Shown here in pieces: positions 26,533-35,650 of a DNA stretch of 64,000 nucleotides. Origin of the DNA: an uncultured Pelagibacteraceae bacterium (GTDB lineage: Bacteria > Pseudomonadota > Alphaproteobacteria > Pelagibacterales > Pelagibacteraceae). Under the pieces are notes generated by a model, which made no database searches, had not been told where the DNA came from, and saw nothing but the letters and a program-made list of their open reading frames with translations. Position numbers and translations under genes: made by a program. Position 1 is the stretch's first letter. The number at the start of each line of letters is the position of its first letter. The stretch covers positions 159,417-223,416 of the forward strand of contig CACPOY010000001.1 in assembly GCA_902635685.1 (NCBI GenBank). Reading direction: 5' to 3'.

Positions 26533-27641
26533 CCCTTCATTGGCATAACGACAAATATACTATTAAAATCTCCAGGATCTTTAATCAACGCAGGCGAGCC
26601 ACTATCATTAAGATATATTTCAACTTTTTCTCCATCTAATTGTGATGCAATGTCAATCAAGTATCTCGAATTAAAACTTATTTCTAAATCATGATCAAAT
26701 TTTACCGATAACGTTTCTTTCCCATCTCCACTATTTGTATTATTTACTGATAAGTTTAAAATATCTTTTTCTAAACTAAATTTTACTCCATCTTTTTTGT
26801 CTAGTGAAACCGAGGCTACTCTATCAACTGAATTTAAAAAAAGTTTTAAATCTATCTCTAACTTTTTTTGATTATTTTTTGGTATGACCTGTATATAATT
26901 AGGAAATTTTCCATCAATTAACTTTGATATTAAAATACTATTATTTAATTCAAATTTAATTTTTGATTTAATATTAGAAATTTTTACATCACCATCATAA
27001 TTATCTAATAAAGAGCATAATTGAAAAATAGTTTTTTTTGGTAATATTATAGGTTCGAAAGTTATATCTTCATCTAATCTTATTTTAGATATTGACATCC
27101 TATGACTATCAGTTGCTGCAGCTGTTAAATAATTTTTATCTTCAAATTCTGTTTTATGGATATAAATGCCACTTAAGTAGTGTCTTGTTTCATCATTCGA
27201 AATAGAAAATTTACATTTATTCAAAAGTTTAAGAAGTTGTTTAGATTTGATAACAAAAACATCTTGATTAAAATCCTCTCCAGTTACCGGAAATTCTGAA
27301 GCACTCATACAATTAAGATTAAAATTAGATTTTTCTGATTGCAAATTTAATTTACTCTTTTCATTAAGCGTTAGATTAATTTTTTTTCCAGAAGAAAGTT
27401 TTCTTATAATATCATACAATGTAGATGAGGTTGTTGTGGTTGTTCCTTCCTCTAAAACTTCAACATTTTTTATATGATGAATAAATATCAAATCTAAATC
27501 AGTAGCTGTCAATGTGAGATTTGAACTTTGAGCATTCAAGAGTATGTTTGACAAAATTGGAAGTGTACTTCTTTTTTCTATTACCCCTTGACAATAATTT
27601 AAAGCTTGCTGAAAATCTTGTTGGTTTACATTAAATTTCAT
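26529..27641 (-). CDS. dnaN: DNA polymerase III beta sliding clamp
   Basis: Ring-shaped processivity clamp. The three repeated domains are recognisable: MKFNVNQQDFQQALNYCQG at the start, LSGIYIHKTE and AAATDSHRMS around residue 155-180, and DGKFPNYIQVIP near 245. The C-terminus reads FVVMPMKG, close to the usual MPMRL that lies in the partner-binding cleft. Length is 370 aa. The start overlaps the dnaA stop by 11 bp, so dnaA-dnaN form an operon. The gene is convergent with plsC. Confidence 0.97.
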   Translation of the reverse strand: MKFNVNQQDFQQALNYCQGVIEKRSTLPILSNILLNAQSSNLTLTATDLDLIFIHHIKNVEVLEEGTTTTTSSTLYDIIRKLSSGKKINLTLNEKSKLNLQSEKSNFNLNCMSASEFPVTGEDFNQDVFVIKSKQLLKLLNKCKFSISNDETRHYLSGIYIHKTEFEDKNYLTAAATDSHRMSISKIRLDEDITFEPIILPKKTIFQLCSLLDNYDGDVKISNIKSKIKFELNNSILISKLIDGKFPNYIQVIPKNNQKKLEIDLKLFLNSVDRVASVSLDKKDGVKFSLEKDILNLSVNNTNSGDGKETLSVKFDHDLEISFNSRYLIDIASQLDGEKVEIYLNDSGSPALIKDPGDFNSIFVVMPMKG

Positions 27642-29049
27642 CTTCTGTGTTGTTGTATAATATTTGATTTTTTAATTTATTTATATTCTCTACCATCGAT
27701 GGGTCTTTTTCCTTAAGCTTTTCAATGGTCTTAACTGAGTGAATTATCGTTGTATGATCTCTATTGGAGAATTCTCTCCCAATCTCAGGAAGGGATTTTG
27801 AAGTCAAAATTTTTGCTAAGTAAATTCCTATTTGTCTAGGTCTTACTAAATATCTAGATCTTCTGGATGATAACATTTCGTTCTTACTAATTTTAAAAAA
27901 TTTGCAAACCAACGTCTGTATAAGATCTATTGTAACTTTGTTTTCGTTAAGATTTAACAAGTCTTTTAAAACAACTTTAGCCTCAGAAAGATTTGGAGAT
28001 TTAGTATATATCCTTGAAAAAGAGAAAATTCTATTTATTGCTCCTACTAGTTCTCTTATGCTAGCTGTGATTTCTTTACTAATAAAATCCTCAATTTCAC
28101 TAGAAATTTTTACCTCATCTGAATATAAATTATTAAACTCCTCAATTTTTTTTGAAATAATTTTTTTTCTAAGCTCATAATCAGGTTTTTGTATATCAAC
28201 AACTAAACCTCCAGAAAACCTAGATTTAATTCTTTCTTGAATTCTTGATAACCTGTTTGGCGGCCTATCTGCAGAGACAATGATTTTTGATCCCTTTTCT
28301 TTTAAAGCATTAAATGTGTGAAAAAACTCCTCTTGCATTGCTTCTTTACCATTCATAAACTGAATATCATCAATCAACAGGACATTGGTATTTCTAAAAT
28401 ATTCCTTAAATTTTACCATATCATTAGATTTTATTGATTTAACAAATTGATACATAAACCTCTCTGCTGAAATGAACATTACTGTGTTATTCTTTTTTAA
28501 TTCAAAACCAATAGAGTTTAAAAGATGCGTTTTACCCATCCCAACACCTCCATAGATATAAAGTGGATTGTAGTTTGAGACATTTTCTGACACTTTTAGT
28601 GAAGCTTCGTAAGCTAACTTATTACTAGATCCTGTTATAAAATTTTCAAATGTTTTATTTGGATCAATTCTATTATATTGAAGGTAAGATTCTTTTATAA
28701 AAGAAATATTTTCGCTTTTTTTTATTTGATCAAAGTTTTCCTCTTTTTTTTGGTTTTTTAAATTTTGTGAGTCTATTTTAAACTCTATTCTTATGATTTC
28801 TTTCCTATGATTTTTCAATGACTGTAGAATTTGATCTAAATATCTAGAAGTAATCCAATCTCTTATAAATCTTGTGGGAACAGATAATAAAACGTAATTA
28901 TGAAATTCCTCTACAAAAACAATTTTTTTAACCCAACTTTCATAAACATCCATGCCTAATTTATTTCTTATATCTGCTCGAACGATTTCCCAATCCAATT
29001 TTTCAGATTTTAAATTAGATAACTTATTTTCTGTAAACGTATTATTCAT
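27631..29049 (-). CDS. dnaA: Chromosomal replication initiator DnaA
   Basis: AAA+ initiator that binds DnaA boxes and melts the origin. Domain I is at residues about 15-100 (WEIVRADIRNKLGMDVYESW), with a short linker. The AAA+ domain has Walker A GGVGMGKTHLLN and Walker B VLLIDDIQFM. The C-terminal DNA-binding domain carries the signature SNRDHTTIIHSVKTI. At 472 aa it is complete. No Shine-Dalgarno is seen; the bases just upstream of the ATG read CTCCTC on the coding strand. It precedes dnaN in the same transcript. Confidence 0.98.
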   Translation of the reverse strand: MNNTFTENKLSNLKSEKLDWEIVRADIRNKLGMDVYESWVKKIVFVEEFHNYVLLSVPTRFIRDWITSRYLDQILQSLKNHRKEIIRIEFKIDSQNLKNQKKEENFDQIKKSENISFIKESYLQYNRIDPNKTFENFITGSSNKLAYEASLKVSENVSNYNPLYIYGGVGMGKTHLLNSIGFELKKNNTVMFISAERFMYQFVKSIKSNDMVKFKEYFRNTNVLLIDDIQFMNGKEAMQEEFFHTFNALKEKGSKIIVSADRPPNRLSRIQERIKSRFSGGLVVDIQKPDYELRKKIISKKIEEFNNLYSDEVKISSEIEDFISKEITASIRELVGAINRIFSFSRIYTKSPNLSEAKVVLKDLLNLNENKVTIDLIQTLVCKFFKISKNEMLSSRRSRYLVRPRQIGIYLAKILTSKSLPEIGREFSNRDHTTIIHSVKTIEKLKEKDPSMVENINKLKNQILYNNTEDEI

Positions 29050-29319
29050 TTTTGAGGAGATATTAGATACAACTATTCATAAGTTTATTGCAACAAATAA
29101 TTAAAAAAAAAATCAAAAAAATAAAATCTAGGATTGTGTTTTTTTTTATCCCAGCAAAAATATTCTTTGACAAAAAAATTTTTTATGTATCAAAATTTAC
29201 AAAATTAATTTATAGAAAAAATATATTAGAAATTTACTAAATCAAAATATTGTAAATTAATCAAATTAAATCATACATGGGGTGTATGCCTTAAGTTGAA
29301 TCAACCAGCAATATACAAG
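29050..29319. other. AT-rich dnaA-rpsT spacer with one hairpin
   Basis: These 270 bp are among the longest non-coding stretches here. They contain poly-A/T runs and a short hairpin CATACA-TGGGG-TGTATG (29272-29288) that may be the rpsT terminator, though only a weak T-rich stretch follows it on the minus strand. The best DnaA-box matches are about 6 of 9 bases (for example TTATGAATA on the minus strand near 29072), which is not enough to call an origin. Confidence 0.5.
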
Positions 29320-29580
29320 TTAAATTGAATTAATTTTTTTTGAAATTCTTGAGAGGTTTCTTGAAGCGTTTTGTTTTTTTACTATACCAGTTTTAGCAAT
29401 TTTCATCAATTCTGAATTCAACTTGGGTAAGAATTTAAGTGCTTCTGATTTTTTTTTACTATCAATTAAAAGATTCATCTTTTTTAACGCGTTCTTATAT
29501 CTGCTTTTTCTAGCTCTATTAACTGTGGTTTGTCTTGAGATTCTTCTAATTCTTTTAATCGCTGATTTTGTATTAGCCAT
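29320..29580 (-). CDS. rpsT: 30S ribosomal protein S20
   Basis: Small basic ribosomal protein that binds 16S rRNA. The N-terminus MANTKSAIKRIRRISRQTTVNRARKSR is diagnostic, and the rest is a Lys/Arg-rich three-helix bundle (86 aa, normal size). It lies between mutM and dnaA on the same strand, a common alphaproteobacterial arrangement. A promoter is predicted immediately upstream. Confidence 0.97.
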   Translation of the reverse strand: MANTKSAIKRIRRISRQTTVNRARKSRYKNALKKMNLLIDSKKKSEALKFLPKLNSELMKIAKTGIVKKQNASRNLSRISKKINSI

Positions 29581-29589
29581 AAGCGCAGG

Positions 29590-29618
29590 GGTATAGCTTG
29601 AGAATTAATTTTGGTCAA
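29590..29618 (-). promoter_or_regulatory. Predicted rpsT promoter
   Basis: On the minus strand TTGACC (29618-29613) and TATACC (29595-29590) are separated by 17 bp. The implied start is only a few bases before the rpsT ATG at 29580, so the message would have almost no leader. That makes the call tentative. Confidence 0.35.
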
Positions 29619-29626
29619 TGAAATAA

Positions 29627-30493
29627 TCATAACTTTTGACAGATATTACAAAAAAAAGAGGACCTATTAGAAATTTTTTTTTTCTGAATTACCCCTTTAC
29701 AATAAGATCGCTTACACTTTAATCCATTTCTCTCATATACTTTAAAAGTTTTTTGAAAATTTCCTGATTTACCATCTGTATTTTTGAAATCCCTAATACT
29801 TGATCCTCCTTGCTCAATTGCATTAATCAAAACCTTTTTAGAGTTTAATATTAGCTTTTCACAATCTTTTTTATTTAATAAAGATACTTTTTTCTCTGGA
29901 TTTATATTACTTAAAAATAAAATTTCACTCGCATAAATATTGCCTATACCAGATACAAAAAATTGATCTAATAAAAAATTCTTAATATTCTTTTTTTTTC
30001 CTTTAAAAAAAGCAAAAACATACTTTACATTAAATCTATTTTGTAAAGGCTCAGGTCCAAGTTTAGAAAATCTCTCTTCTAAAATTTTTATATCTTCAGC
30101 AATCTCAAAAAATCCAAATCTCCTAGGATCATTATAGACAATTTTAAAATTATCAAAAAAAATCTCTACATGATTGTGTTTTTTTGGTAACAAAGGCGAA
30201 TTATAAAAACTAGTATTTGTCACTAAACTATTTTTATAATTCTCAACTAGATGAATTGTTCCAGACATACCTAGATGTACTAGACAATAGCTATGATTTG
30301 ATAGACAGATAATAATATATTTGGAGAATCTTTTAACTTCTATTATTTTTTTTCCAACTAGGTATTTAGCAAAATTCAGTGGAATCTTGAATCTCAGATT
30401 TCTATTTCTAATTAATACTTTTTTGACCACTTTTTGTTTTATTTTTTTATTTAGTGATTGTCGTACAATTTCTACTTCTGGTAATTCTGGCAT
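29627..30493 (-). CDS. mutM: Formamidopyrimidine-DNA glycosylase
   Basis: Base-excision repair glycosylase/AP lyase that removes 8-oxoguanine and FapyG. The mature N-terminus PELPEVEIVRQSL supplies the catalytic Pro2 and Glu3. The helix-two-turn-helix includes DQFFVSGIGNIYASEIL. The C-terminal zinc finger has Cys in LKCKRSYCKG and FFCNICQ, with the CX4C spacing usual in alphaproteobacteria. Length 288 aa. It is divergent from ubiE with a 32 bp spacer. Confidence 0.95.
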   Translation of the reverse strand: MPELPEVEIVRQSLNKKIKQKVVKKVLIRNRNLRFKIPLNFAKYLVGKKIIEVKRFSKYIIICLSNHSYCLVHLGMSGTIHLVENYKNSLVTNTSFYNSPLLPKKHNHVEIFFDNFKIVYNDPRRFGFFEIAEDIKILEERFSKLGPEPLQNRFNVKYVFAFFKGKKKNIKNFLLDQFFVSGIGNIYASEILFLSNINPEKKVSLLNKKDCEKLILNSKKVLINAIEQGGSSIRDFKNTDGKSGNFQKTFKVYERNGLKCKRSYCKGVIQKKKISNRSSFFCNICQKL

Positions 30494-30525
30494 TTATTAT
30501 TATATTGAATATATATTTTTGAATT

Positions 30526-31230
30526 ATGCAACAATATCTACAAAATAAAAAAGGGCTAGTCCAAAATGTTTTTGATCAAGTTTATGATCGTTATGATTTA
30601 ATGAATGATTTTATGTCATTGGGTGTTCATAGATTGTGGAAAAAAAATCTAATTAATATGATGAATCCATCATCAAATCAAAATTTGATTGATGTTGCGT
30701 GTGGTACAGGAGATATCGCTAGACTATTTCTTAAATATGTGAATGAATCCTCTCAAGTGACATGTGTCGATCCAAACAGGGGAATGATCAGAAAAGGGAA
30801 AGAAAAATTATCAAAATTTAAAAATATAAATTGGATTATTTCCCAAGCAGAAAATATCCCTTTGTCAGATAATCTATTCGACTTTTATACAATAAGCTTT
30901 GGTTTAAGAAACACCGCTAAAATAAATAATGCACTATCTGAGGCTTATAGAGTTTTAAAACCTGGAGGACGTTTTTTATGCTTAGAATTTTCGAAAATCC
31001 AAAATAATAATTTTGAAAAAATTTACAAAAATTACTCTAAGCTTATACCCATTCTTGGTAAATTGATTGTAGGTGAAAAAAAACCATATGAATATTTAAT
31101 AAAAAGTATTGAAAATTTTTTAAATCAAGAGGAATTAATTGACTTAATGGATAAAAATAACTTTAAAAAATGCACATATAGAAATTTATCTGGCGGAATA
31201 GTTTCTATTCATAGTGGTTGGAAAGTCTAA
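30526..31230 (+). CDS. ubiE: Ubiquinone biosynthesis C-methyltransferase
   Basis: SAM-dependent C-methyltransferase of ubiquinone synthesis (menaquinone too in some species). Typical stretches are VFDQVYDRYDLMNDFMSLGVHRLWK at the N-terminus, the SAM loop DVACGTGDIARLF near residue 58, and SFGLRNTAKINNALSEAYRVLKPGG. Length 234 aa. The TAA overlaps the ubiB ATG by one base. It starts the plus-strand run ubiE-ubiB-coaBC-dut-thiF-SH3. Confidence 0.96.
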   Translation: MQQYLQNKKGLVQNVFDQVYDRYDLMNDFMSLGVHRLWKKNLINMMNPSSNQNLIDVACGTGDIARLFLKYVNESSQVTCVDPNRGMIRKGKEKLSKFKNINWIISQAENIPLSDNLFDFYTISFGLRNTAKINNALSEAYRVLKPGGRFLCLEFSKIQNNNFEKIYKNYSKLIPILGKLIVGEKKPYEYLIKSIENFLNQEELIDLMDKNNFKKCTYRNLSGGIVSIHSGWKV

Positions 31231-32798
31231 TGATAAAAAAATTAGTTATTCTTTTTAAACTTGGAAGGAAAATAGCCAATTCTGATATTTTAAATATTGT
31301 ATCAAAATTTAAGGAACCACCTTTAGCCATTAAGATTTTGTTTAAAATGTTATCTTTTTCTTTTTCACCAAAAAAGCAAATAAATTTAAATATAGATGAG
31401 GGAGAGAGATTATCTAGTTCCTTGGAGTCAATGGGCACAACATTTATAAAACTTGGTCAGTTTTTGGCCACAAGACCAGATATTATTGGTGAAGAGCTTT
31501 CAAAAAAACTTGAAAACCTTCAAGATAAACTTCCTCCTTTTTCTTTGTTACAAGCAAAAGAAATTATTAAAAATGACCTGGGTGGTGAAAGTTACGAGAC
31601 TATTATTAATTTGAGTGAACCTGTTGCAGCAGCTTCTATTGCCCAAGTACATAAAGCACAAATAAATGATAATGGGGTTCTAAAAGATGTTGCTATTAAG
31701 ATTCTACGACCAAATATTAAAAAAATATTCAATGAGGAAATAGATGCAATAATACTTTTTGCTTTTCTAATTGAGTCATTTATAAAAAAAACGAAAAGAT
31801 TAAAATTGGTTGAGGTGTTTTTTTTGTTAAAGGAAATTACAAATTTAGAAATGGATTTAAGATTTGAAGCTGCTGCAGCAAATGAATATGCCGAAAATAC
31901 AAAAAATGATGTTGGATTTAGAGTTCCACAAATTTATTGGAATTACACAAGTGAAAACGTTATGACCTTAGATTGGATTGATGGAATATCTATTAGGGAA
32001 ACACAAGAACTAAAAAATAGAGAATTTAATACAGAAAAAATAGCAGAAGACATTATCCAAAACTTTTTAAGACATGCTGTAAGGGATGGGTTTTTCCATG
32101 CTGACATGCATCAAGGTAATATCTTCATAGACAATGATGGTCAAATTGTTCCAATTGATTTCGGAATAATGGGTCGTCTAGATAAAATGAGTAAAAGGTT
32201 TTTAGCTGAAATATTGTTTGGTTTTATTCAGAGAGATTATCGTAAAGTTGCAGAAGTACATTTAATTGCTGGTCTTGTACCAAAGGAAGTACCAATCGAC
32301 GATCTTGCACAAGCACTAAGATCTATTGGAGAACCAATTTTTGGTCAGGCAGTGAAGGATATCTCCGGAGGTAAATTGTTAAAACAACTCTTTGATGTCA
32401 CCGAAAAATTTAATATGCAAACCCAACCGCAGCTCTTAATGCTTCAGAAAACCATGGTTGTAGTAGAGGGTGTTGCGAGAAAATTAAACCCCAACACAAA
32501 TATTTGGACCACTTCAAAACCAGTTCTTGAAAGTTGGCTGAGAGAGACAAAGGATCCAATGACAAAATTAAATGAAACGCTACAAAATACATCAGAGGTA
32601 ATTAAAAGGTTACCAGAATTCCCTGAGATTATGGATAAAGCAAATCAGGCTCTTACTTATTTAGCAAGCGGACAAATTCCTCAAAACTCAAACTCATATA
32701 CTGCCTTGAATACTCAAAAATCAGAAATGATTGCTTTTAGAAACCAATCTATTATTAGTATATTAGTTCTTGTAATTTTGGGCCTTTTAATATTTTAA
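31230..32798 (+). CDS. ubiB: Ubiquinone biosynthesis protein kinase-like UbiB
   Basis: Atypical kinase-like ATPase needed for ubiquinone synthesis, probably by helping expose or organise the lipid intermediates. The KxGQ-type motif FIKLGQFLATRPDIIG lies near residue 75, with an Ala-rich nucleotide loop PVAAASIAQVHKA and the catalytic stretch FHADMHQGNIFI and PIDFGIMG. A C-terminal hydrophobic tail (SIISILVLVILGLLIF) anchors it. The track begins at a TTG four codons upstream; the ATG at 31230, coupled to the ubiE stop by TAATG, is the better start and gives 522 aa. Confidence 0.94.
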   Translation: MIKKLVILFKLGRKIANSDILNIVSKFKEPPLAIKILFKMLSFSFSPKKQINLNIDEGERLSSSLESMGTTFIKLGQFLATRPDIIGEELSKKLENLQDKLPPFSLLQAKEIIKNDLGGESYETIINLSEPVAAASIAQVHKAQINDNGVLKDVAIKILRPNIKKIFNEEIDAIILFAFLIESFIKKTKRLKLVEVFFLLKEITNLEMDLRFEAAAANEYAENTKNDVGFRVPQIYWNYTSENVMTLDWIDGISIRETQELKNREFNTEKIAEDIIQNFLRHAVRDGFFHADMHQGNIFIDNDGQIVPIDFGIMGRLDKMSKRFLAEILFGFIQRDYRKVAEVHLIAGLVPKEVPIDDLAQALRSIGEPIFGQAVKDISGGKLLKQLFDVTEKFNMQTQPQLLMLQKTMVVVEGVARKLNPNTNIWTTSKPVLESWLRETKDPMTKLNETLQNTSEVIKRLPEFPEIMDKANQALTYLASGQIPQNSNSYTALNTQKSEMIAFRNQSIISILVLVILGLLIF

Positions 32799-32806
32799 TT
32801 TAGACG

Positions 32807-34012
32807 ATGAAAGATTTATTAAATAAAAAAATTCTTTTTATAATATGCGGAGGTATTTCAGCCTACAAAAGCCTTGAAACAATAAGGATGTTTAAAAAAC
32901 ACAACGCTCAAATTAAAACAATTCTTACTAAAAATGCCAAGGAGTTTGTAACGCCATTGTCTGTAACATCTTTATCTAAAGGTAAAGTCTATGATGATTT
33001 GTTTAGTTTAGAAAATGAGGCAGAAATGGATCATATTTCTCTTTCTAGATGGGCTGATGTAATAATCATCGCTCCAGCAACCGCTAACACTATCTCTAGA
33101 CTTAGCCAAGGTAGCTCAGACGATTTAGCCTCTACAGTTACATTAGCATCTAATAAACAAGTTTTTTTAGCTCCAGCAATGAATGTAAGAATGTGGGAAC
33201 ACAAATCTACGCAAATTAATTTAAAAAAATTAAAAAGTTATGGCTATAAAATTATAGGCCCTGAAATAGGTGATATGGCCTGTGGCGAATATGGTGAAGG
33301 CAAAATGTCTGAACCTTTAGTTATATACAAAGAAATTCAGAATTTTCTATTTGACAAAATTAAAAATAATAAATTCAAAGCATTAGTAACCGCAGGCCCA
33401 ACAAACGAGTATATAGATCCTGTAAGATTTATTACAAATAAATCAAGCGGTCGACAAGGTTATGAAATTGCTAAATCTCTTCATAAAAGAGGCTTTGATA
33501 CAACGCTAATATCTGGACCAACAAATTTAAAAGTTGATGAAAATATTAAATTAATCAAGGTTGAGACAGCAGAAGAAATGTTCAAAGAAACTCAAAAAAG
33601 TCTACCAACAGATATAGCTATATTTGCTGCTGCTGTTGCCGATTTTAAACTAAGAGATAAACAAAAAGAAAAAATTAAAAAAATTGAAAATTTAACATTA
33701 AATTTAGAAAAAAATATCGACATATTGAATTATGTATCCAATCATAATTCTATGAGGCCAAAAATTGTTGTGGGTTTTGCTGCTGAGACATCAAATTTAG
33801 AAAAAAATGCAGCTGAAAAATTAAAAAATAAAAATTGTGATTGGATAATTGCTAATGATGTTTCAAAAGATGAAAGTGGTTTTAACGCTGAGAACAATGA
33901 AATTACAATTTTCTACAAAAACAATAAAATGAGTGCAGAAAAACTCTCATTAAGGAAAAAATCCGAGATATCTGAGGAAATCGTAGATAGAATAGTCGCA
34001 CAGATAAATTAA
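32807..34012 (+). CDS. coaBC: Bifunctional phosphopantothenoylcysteine decarboxylase/synthetase
   Basis: Makes 4'-phosphopantetheine for coenzyme A from phosphopantothenate and cysteine. The N-terminal flavin decarboxylase domain (CoaC) starts KKILFIICGGISAYKSLE and has AMNVRMWEHKST and the catalytic Cys in GDMACGEYGEGKM (near residue 160). The C-terminal synthetase (CoaB) starts FKALVTAGPTNEYIDPVRFITN with KSSGRQGYEIA. 401 aa, normal for the fusion. The stop shares a base with the dut ATG. Confidence 0.96.
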   Translation: MKDLLNKKILFIICGGISAYKSLETIRMFKKHNAQIKTILTKNAKEFVTPLSVTSLSKGKVYDDLFSLENEAEMDHISLSRWADVIIIAPATANTISRLSQGSSDDLASTVTLASNKQVFLAPAMNVRMWEHKSTQINLKKLKSYGYKIIGPEIGDMACGEYGEGKMSEPLVIYKEIQNFLFDKIKNNKFKALVTAGPTNEYIDPVRFITNKSSGRQGYEIAKSLHKRGFDTTLISGPTNLKVDENIKLIKVETAEEMFKETQKSLPTDIAIFAAAVADFKLRDKQKEKIKKIENLTLNLEKNIDILNYVSNHNSMRPKIVVGFAAETSNLEKNAAEKLKNKNCDWIIANDVSKDESGFNAENNEITIFYKNNKMSAEKLSLRKKSEISEEIVDRIVAQIN

Positions 34013-34449
34013 TGGTTAAAGTTTTAATTAAAAAACTTGATCCAGCTGTAAAATTACCTGAATATAAAACCAATGGAGCATCAGGTGTTGACTTAAGAGC
34101 ATATATTAAAGGAACCATTGATCTAAAACCTAAAAAGTCTGTCTTAGTTCCCACAGGATTATCTGTGGCATTCTCTGAAGATTTCGAAATTCAAATAAGA
34201 CCAAGATCAGGCTTAGCAGCCAAAAATAATATAAGTGTTTTAAATACACCAGGGACAATTGATAGCGACTACAGAGGAGAAATAAAAGTTATAATTTATA
34301 ATCATGGTGATGAAAATTTCTTAATAAGTAATGGTGATAGAATAGCTCAAATGATATTAATGCCTGTATTGAAGATGGAATTAGAAGAAGTAAATAATTT
34401 GCCTGAATCTATAAGAGGAAAAGGTGGTTTTGGCTCAACAGGTAAATGA
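34012..34449 (+). CDS. dut: Deoxyuridine 5'-triphosphate nucleotidohydrolase
   Basis: Trimeric dUTPase, which hydrolyses dUTP to dUMP and keeps uracil out of DNA. The five motifs can be seen: ASGVDLRAY, RSGLAAKN, NTPGTIDSDYRGEI, GDRIAQMIL and GKGGFGSTGK at the C-terminus. Length 145 aa. It overlaps coaBC by one base and the next gene by 4 bp, consistent with the dfp-dut pairing seen in many bacteria. Confidence 0.97.
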   Translation: MVKVLIKKLDPAVKLPEYKTNGASGVDLRAYIKGTIDLKPKKSVLVPTGLSVAFSEDFEIQIRPRSGLAAKNNISVLNTPGTIDSDYRGEIKVIIYNHGDENFLISNGDRIAQMILMPVLKMELEEVNNLPESIRGKGGFGSTGK

Positions 34450-35192
34450 GTATCAAATTAAATAAATATCAAATAGAAAAATTTTCAAGACAGATTGTCT
34501 TAAAAGACATTGGAGTTCTAGGCCAAAAAAAAATAATTAAAGCTAAAGTGTTAATTGTTGGTATGGGTGGTTTAGGGTGCCCTGCAGCTGAATATTTAAC
34601 AAGAGCAGGGGTAGGGTCATTAGGTATTATTGATCCTGATGACGTAGATTTATCAAATATTCATCGACAAAGTCTTTTTAATTCTGAAGATTTGAAAAAA
34701 TCAAAAATATCAGCAGCAAAAAAAAAACTAAAAAAAATTAACCCAAAAATAGACATTAATTGTTTTAAAATTAAGTTAAATAAGAAAAATTCTTTAGATA
34801 TTATTAAAAAATATGATTTTGTTATAGATGGCTCAGATAATTTTGAAACCAAATTTTTAATTAACGATTTTTGTAAAAAATTTAAGAAGTTTTTAGTTAC
34901 AGGTGCAATTAGTAAGTTTGATGGACATATTTTTACATTTAATTTCAAAAAAAAGGGAACACCATGTATAAGAAATTTTTTTCAAGAAGAAGAGGTTTTT
35001 GAAAATACATTAAACTGCGAAAATGAAGGAGTTTTAGGGACTGTTGCTGGTATTGTTGGTATTTTTCAAGCAAACGAAATTTTAAAGAAAATTTTAAATA
35101 TTGGAAAAGATCTAAACGGTTATATTTTAATTTTAGACTTATTGAATTTAAATTTTAGAAAAGTCAAATTAAACAAGATTAAAAATGTTTAA
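34446..35192 (+). CDS. ThiF/MoeB/HesA-family adenylyltransferase
   Basis: E1-like enzyme that adenylates the C-terminal glycine of a sulfur-carrier protein (ThiS or MoaD). The nucleotide loop is VGMGGLGCPAAEYLTRAGVG near residue 38, followed by DPDDVDLSNIHRQSLF. A downstream Cys sits in NCENEGVLGTVAGIVGIFQANE, where MoeB-type proteins have their reactive Cys. One expected zinc CxxC appears reduced (TPCIRNFF has only one Cys), so zinc binding may be lost. 248 aa, without the rhodanese domain of longer MoeZ. ThiF versus MoeB cannot be decided from context. Confidence 0.85.
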   Translation: MSIKLNKYQIEKFSRQIVLKDIGVLGQKKIIKAKVLIVGMGGLGCPAAEYLTRAGVGSLGIIDPDDVDLSNIHRQSLFNSEDLKKSKISAAKKKLKKINPKIDINCFKIKLNKKNSLDIIKKYDFVIDGSDNFETKFLINDFCKKFKKFLVTGAISKFDGHIFTFNFKKKGTPCIRNFFQEEEVFENTLNCENEGVLGTVAGIVGIFQANEILKKILNIGKDLNGYILILDLLNLNFRKVKLNKIKNV

Positions 35193-35628
35193 TAAAATAT
35201 TTATAATAATTACCTCATTTATCTTTTTTTCAACTGCATTATCAGAAGAAATATTTCTTTCATTAAAAAAAAATAAGGTAAATGTAAGATATGGCCCAAG
35301 TTTTGAGTTTCCTGTTAAATTTGTTTACAAGAAAATAGATTTACCTATAAAACAAATTGATAAAAAAGATAATTGGAGAAGAATTATAGATTTAAAAAAT
35401 AATAGTGGATGGATCCATTCCTCACAATTAAAACCTATTAACTCCACTATTTCCTTAAACGATAAAATCTTATTTGACAAACCAACAATTTTTTCAAAGC
35501 CTGTTGCGAAAATTAAAAAAGGGAGAGTTTTAATAGTTCAAACTTGTCAAAATGATTGGTGCGAAGTTAAAACTGATAATTTTAAGGGGTGGATAGAAAA
35601 TAATAATTTGTGGGGAAAAGTAAAATAA
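35185..35628 (+). CDS. Secreted bacterial SH3-domain protein
   Basis: A 147 aa protein with a signal peptide (MFNKIFIIITSFIFFSTALS) and two SH3-like repeats. The first is VNVRYGPSFEFPVKFVYKK... GWIHSSQL and the second PVAKIKKGRVLIVQTCQNDWCEVKTDNFKGWIENN. Such domains bind peptidoglycan or mediate envelope protein contacts; this alphaproteobacterial family often carries the sequence W-C-x-V at this spot. It is the last gene of the ubiE run, overlapping the ThiF-like gene by 8 bp. Exact role unknown. Confidence 0.82.
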   Translation: MFNKIFIIITSFIFFSTALSEEIFLSLKKNKVNVRYGPSFEFPVKFVYKKIDLPIKQIDKKDNWRRIIDLKNNSGWIHSSQLKPINSTISLNDKILFDKPTIFSKPVAKIKKGRVLIVQTCQNDWCEVKTDNFKGWIENNNLWGKVK

Positions 35629-35650
35629 CTTTTACCTAAATAAAATTTAA

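Noticed and set aside
29041-29070. GAGGAG next to the dnaA start looked like a strong Shine-Dalgarno
   Set aside because: It is on the plus strand; on the dnaA coding strand it reads CTCCTC, so it cannot serve dnaA, and no plus-strand gene starts there.
29165-29195. TTGACA on the plus strand in the dnaA-rpsT spacer
   Set aside because: No plausible -10 at 16-18 bp and no plus-strand gene downstream.
34661-34948. 95-aa antisense ORF within the ThiF-like gene
   Set aside because: It lies entirely inside a well-supported gene and has the Leu/Ile/Phe-rich composition of reversed Lys-rich coding sequence.
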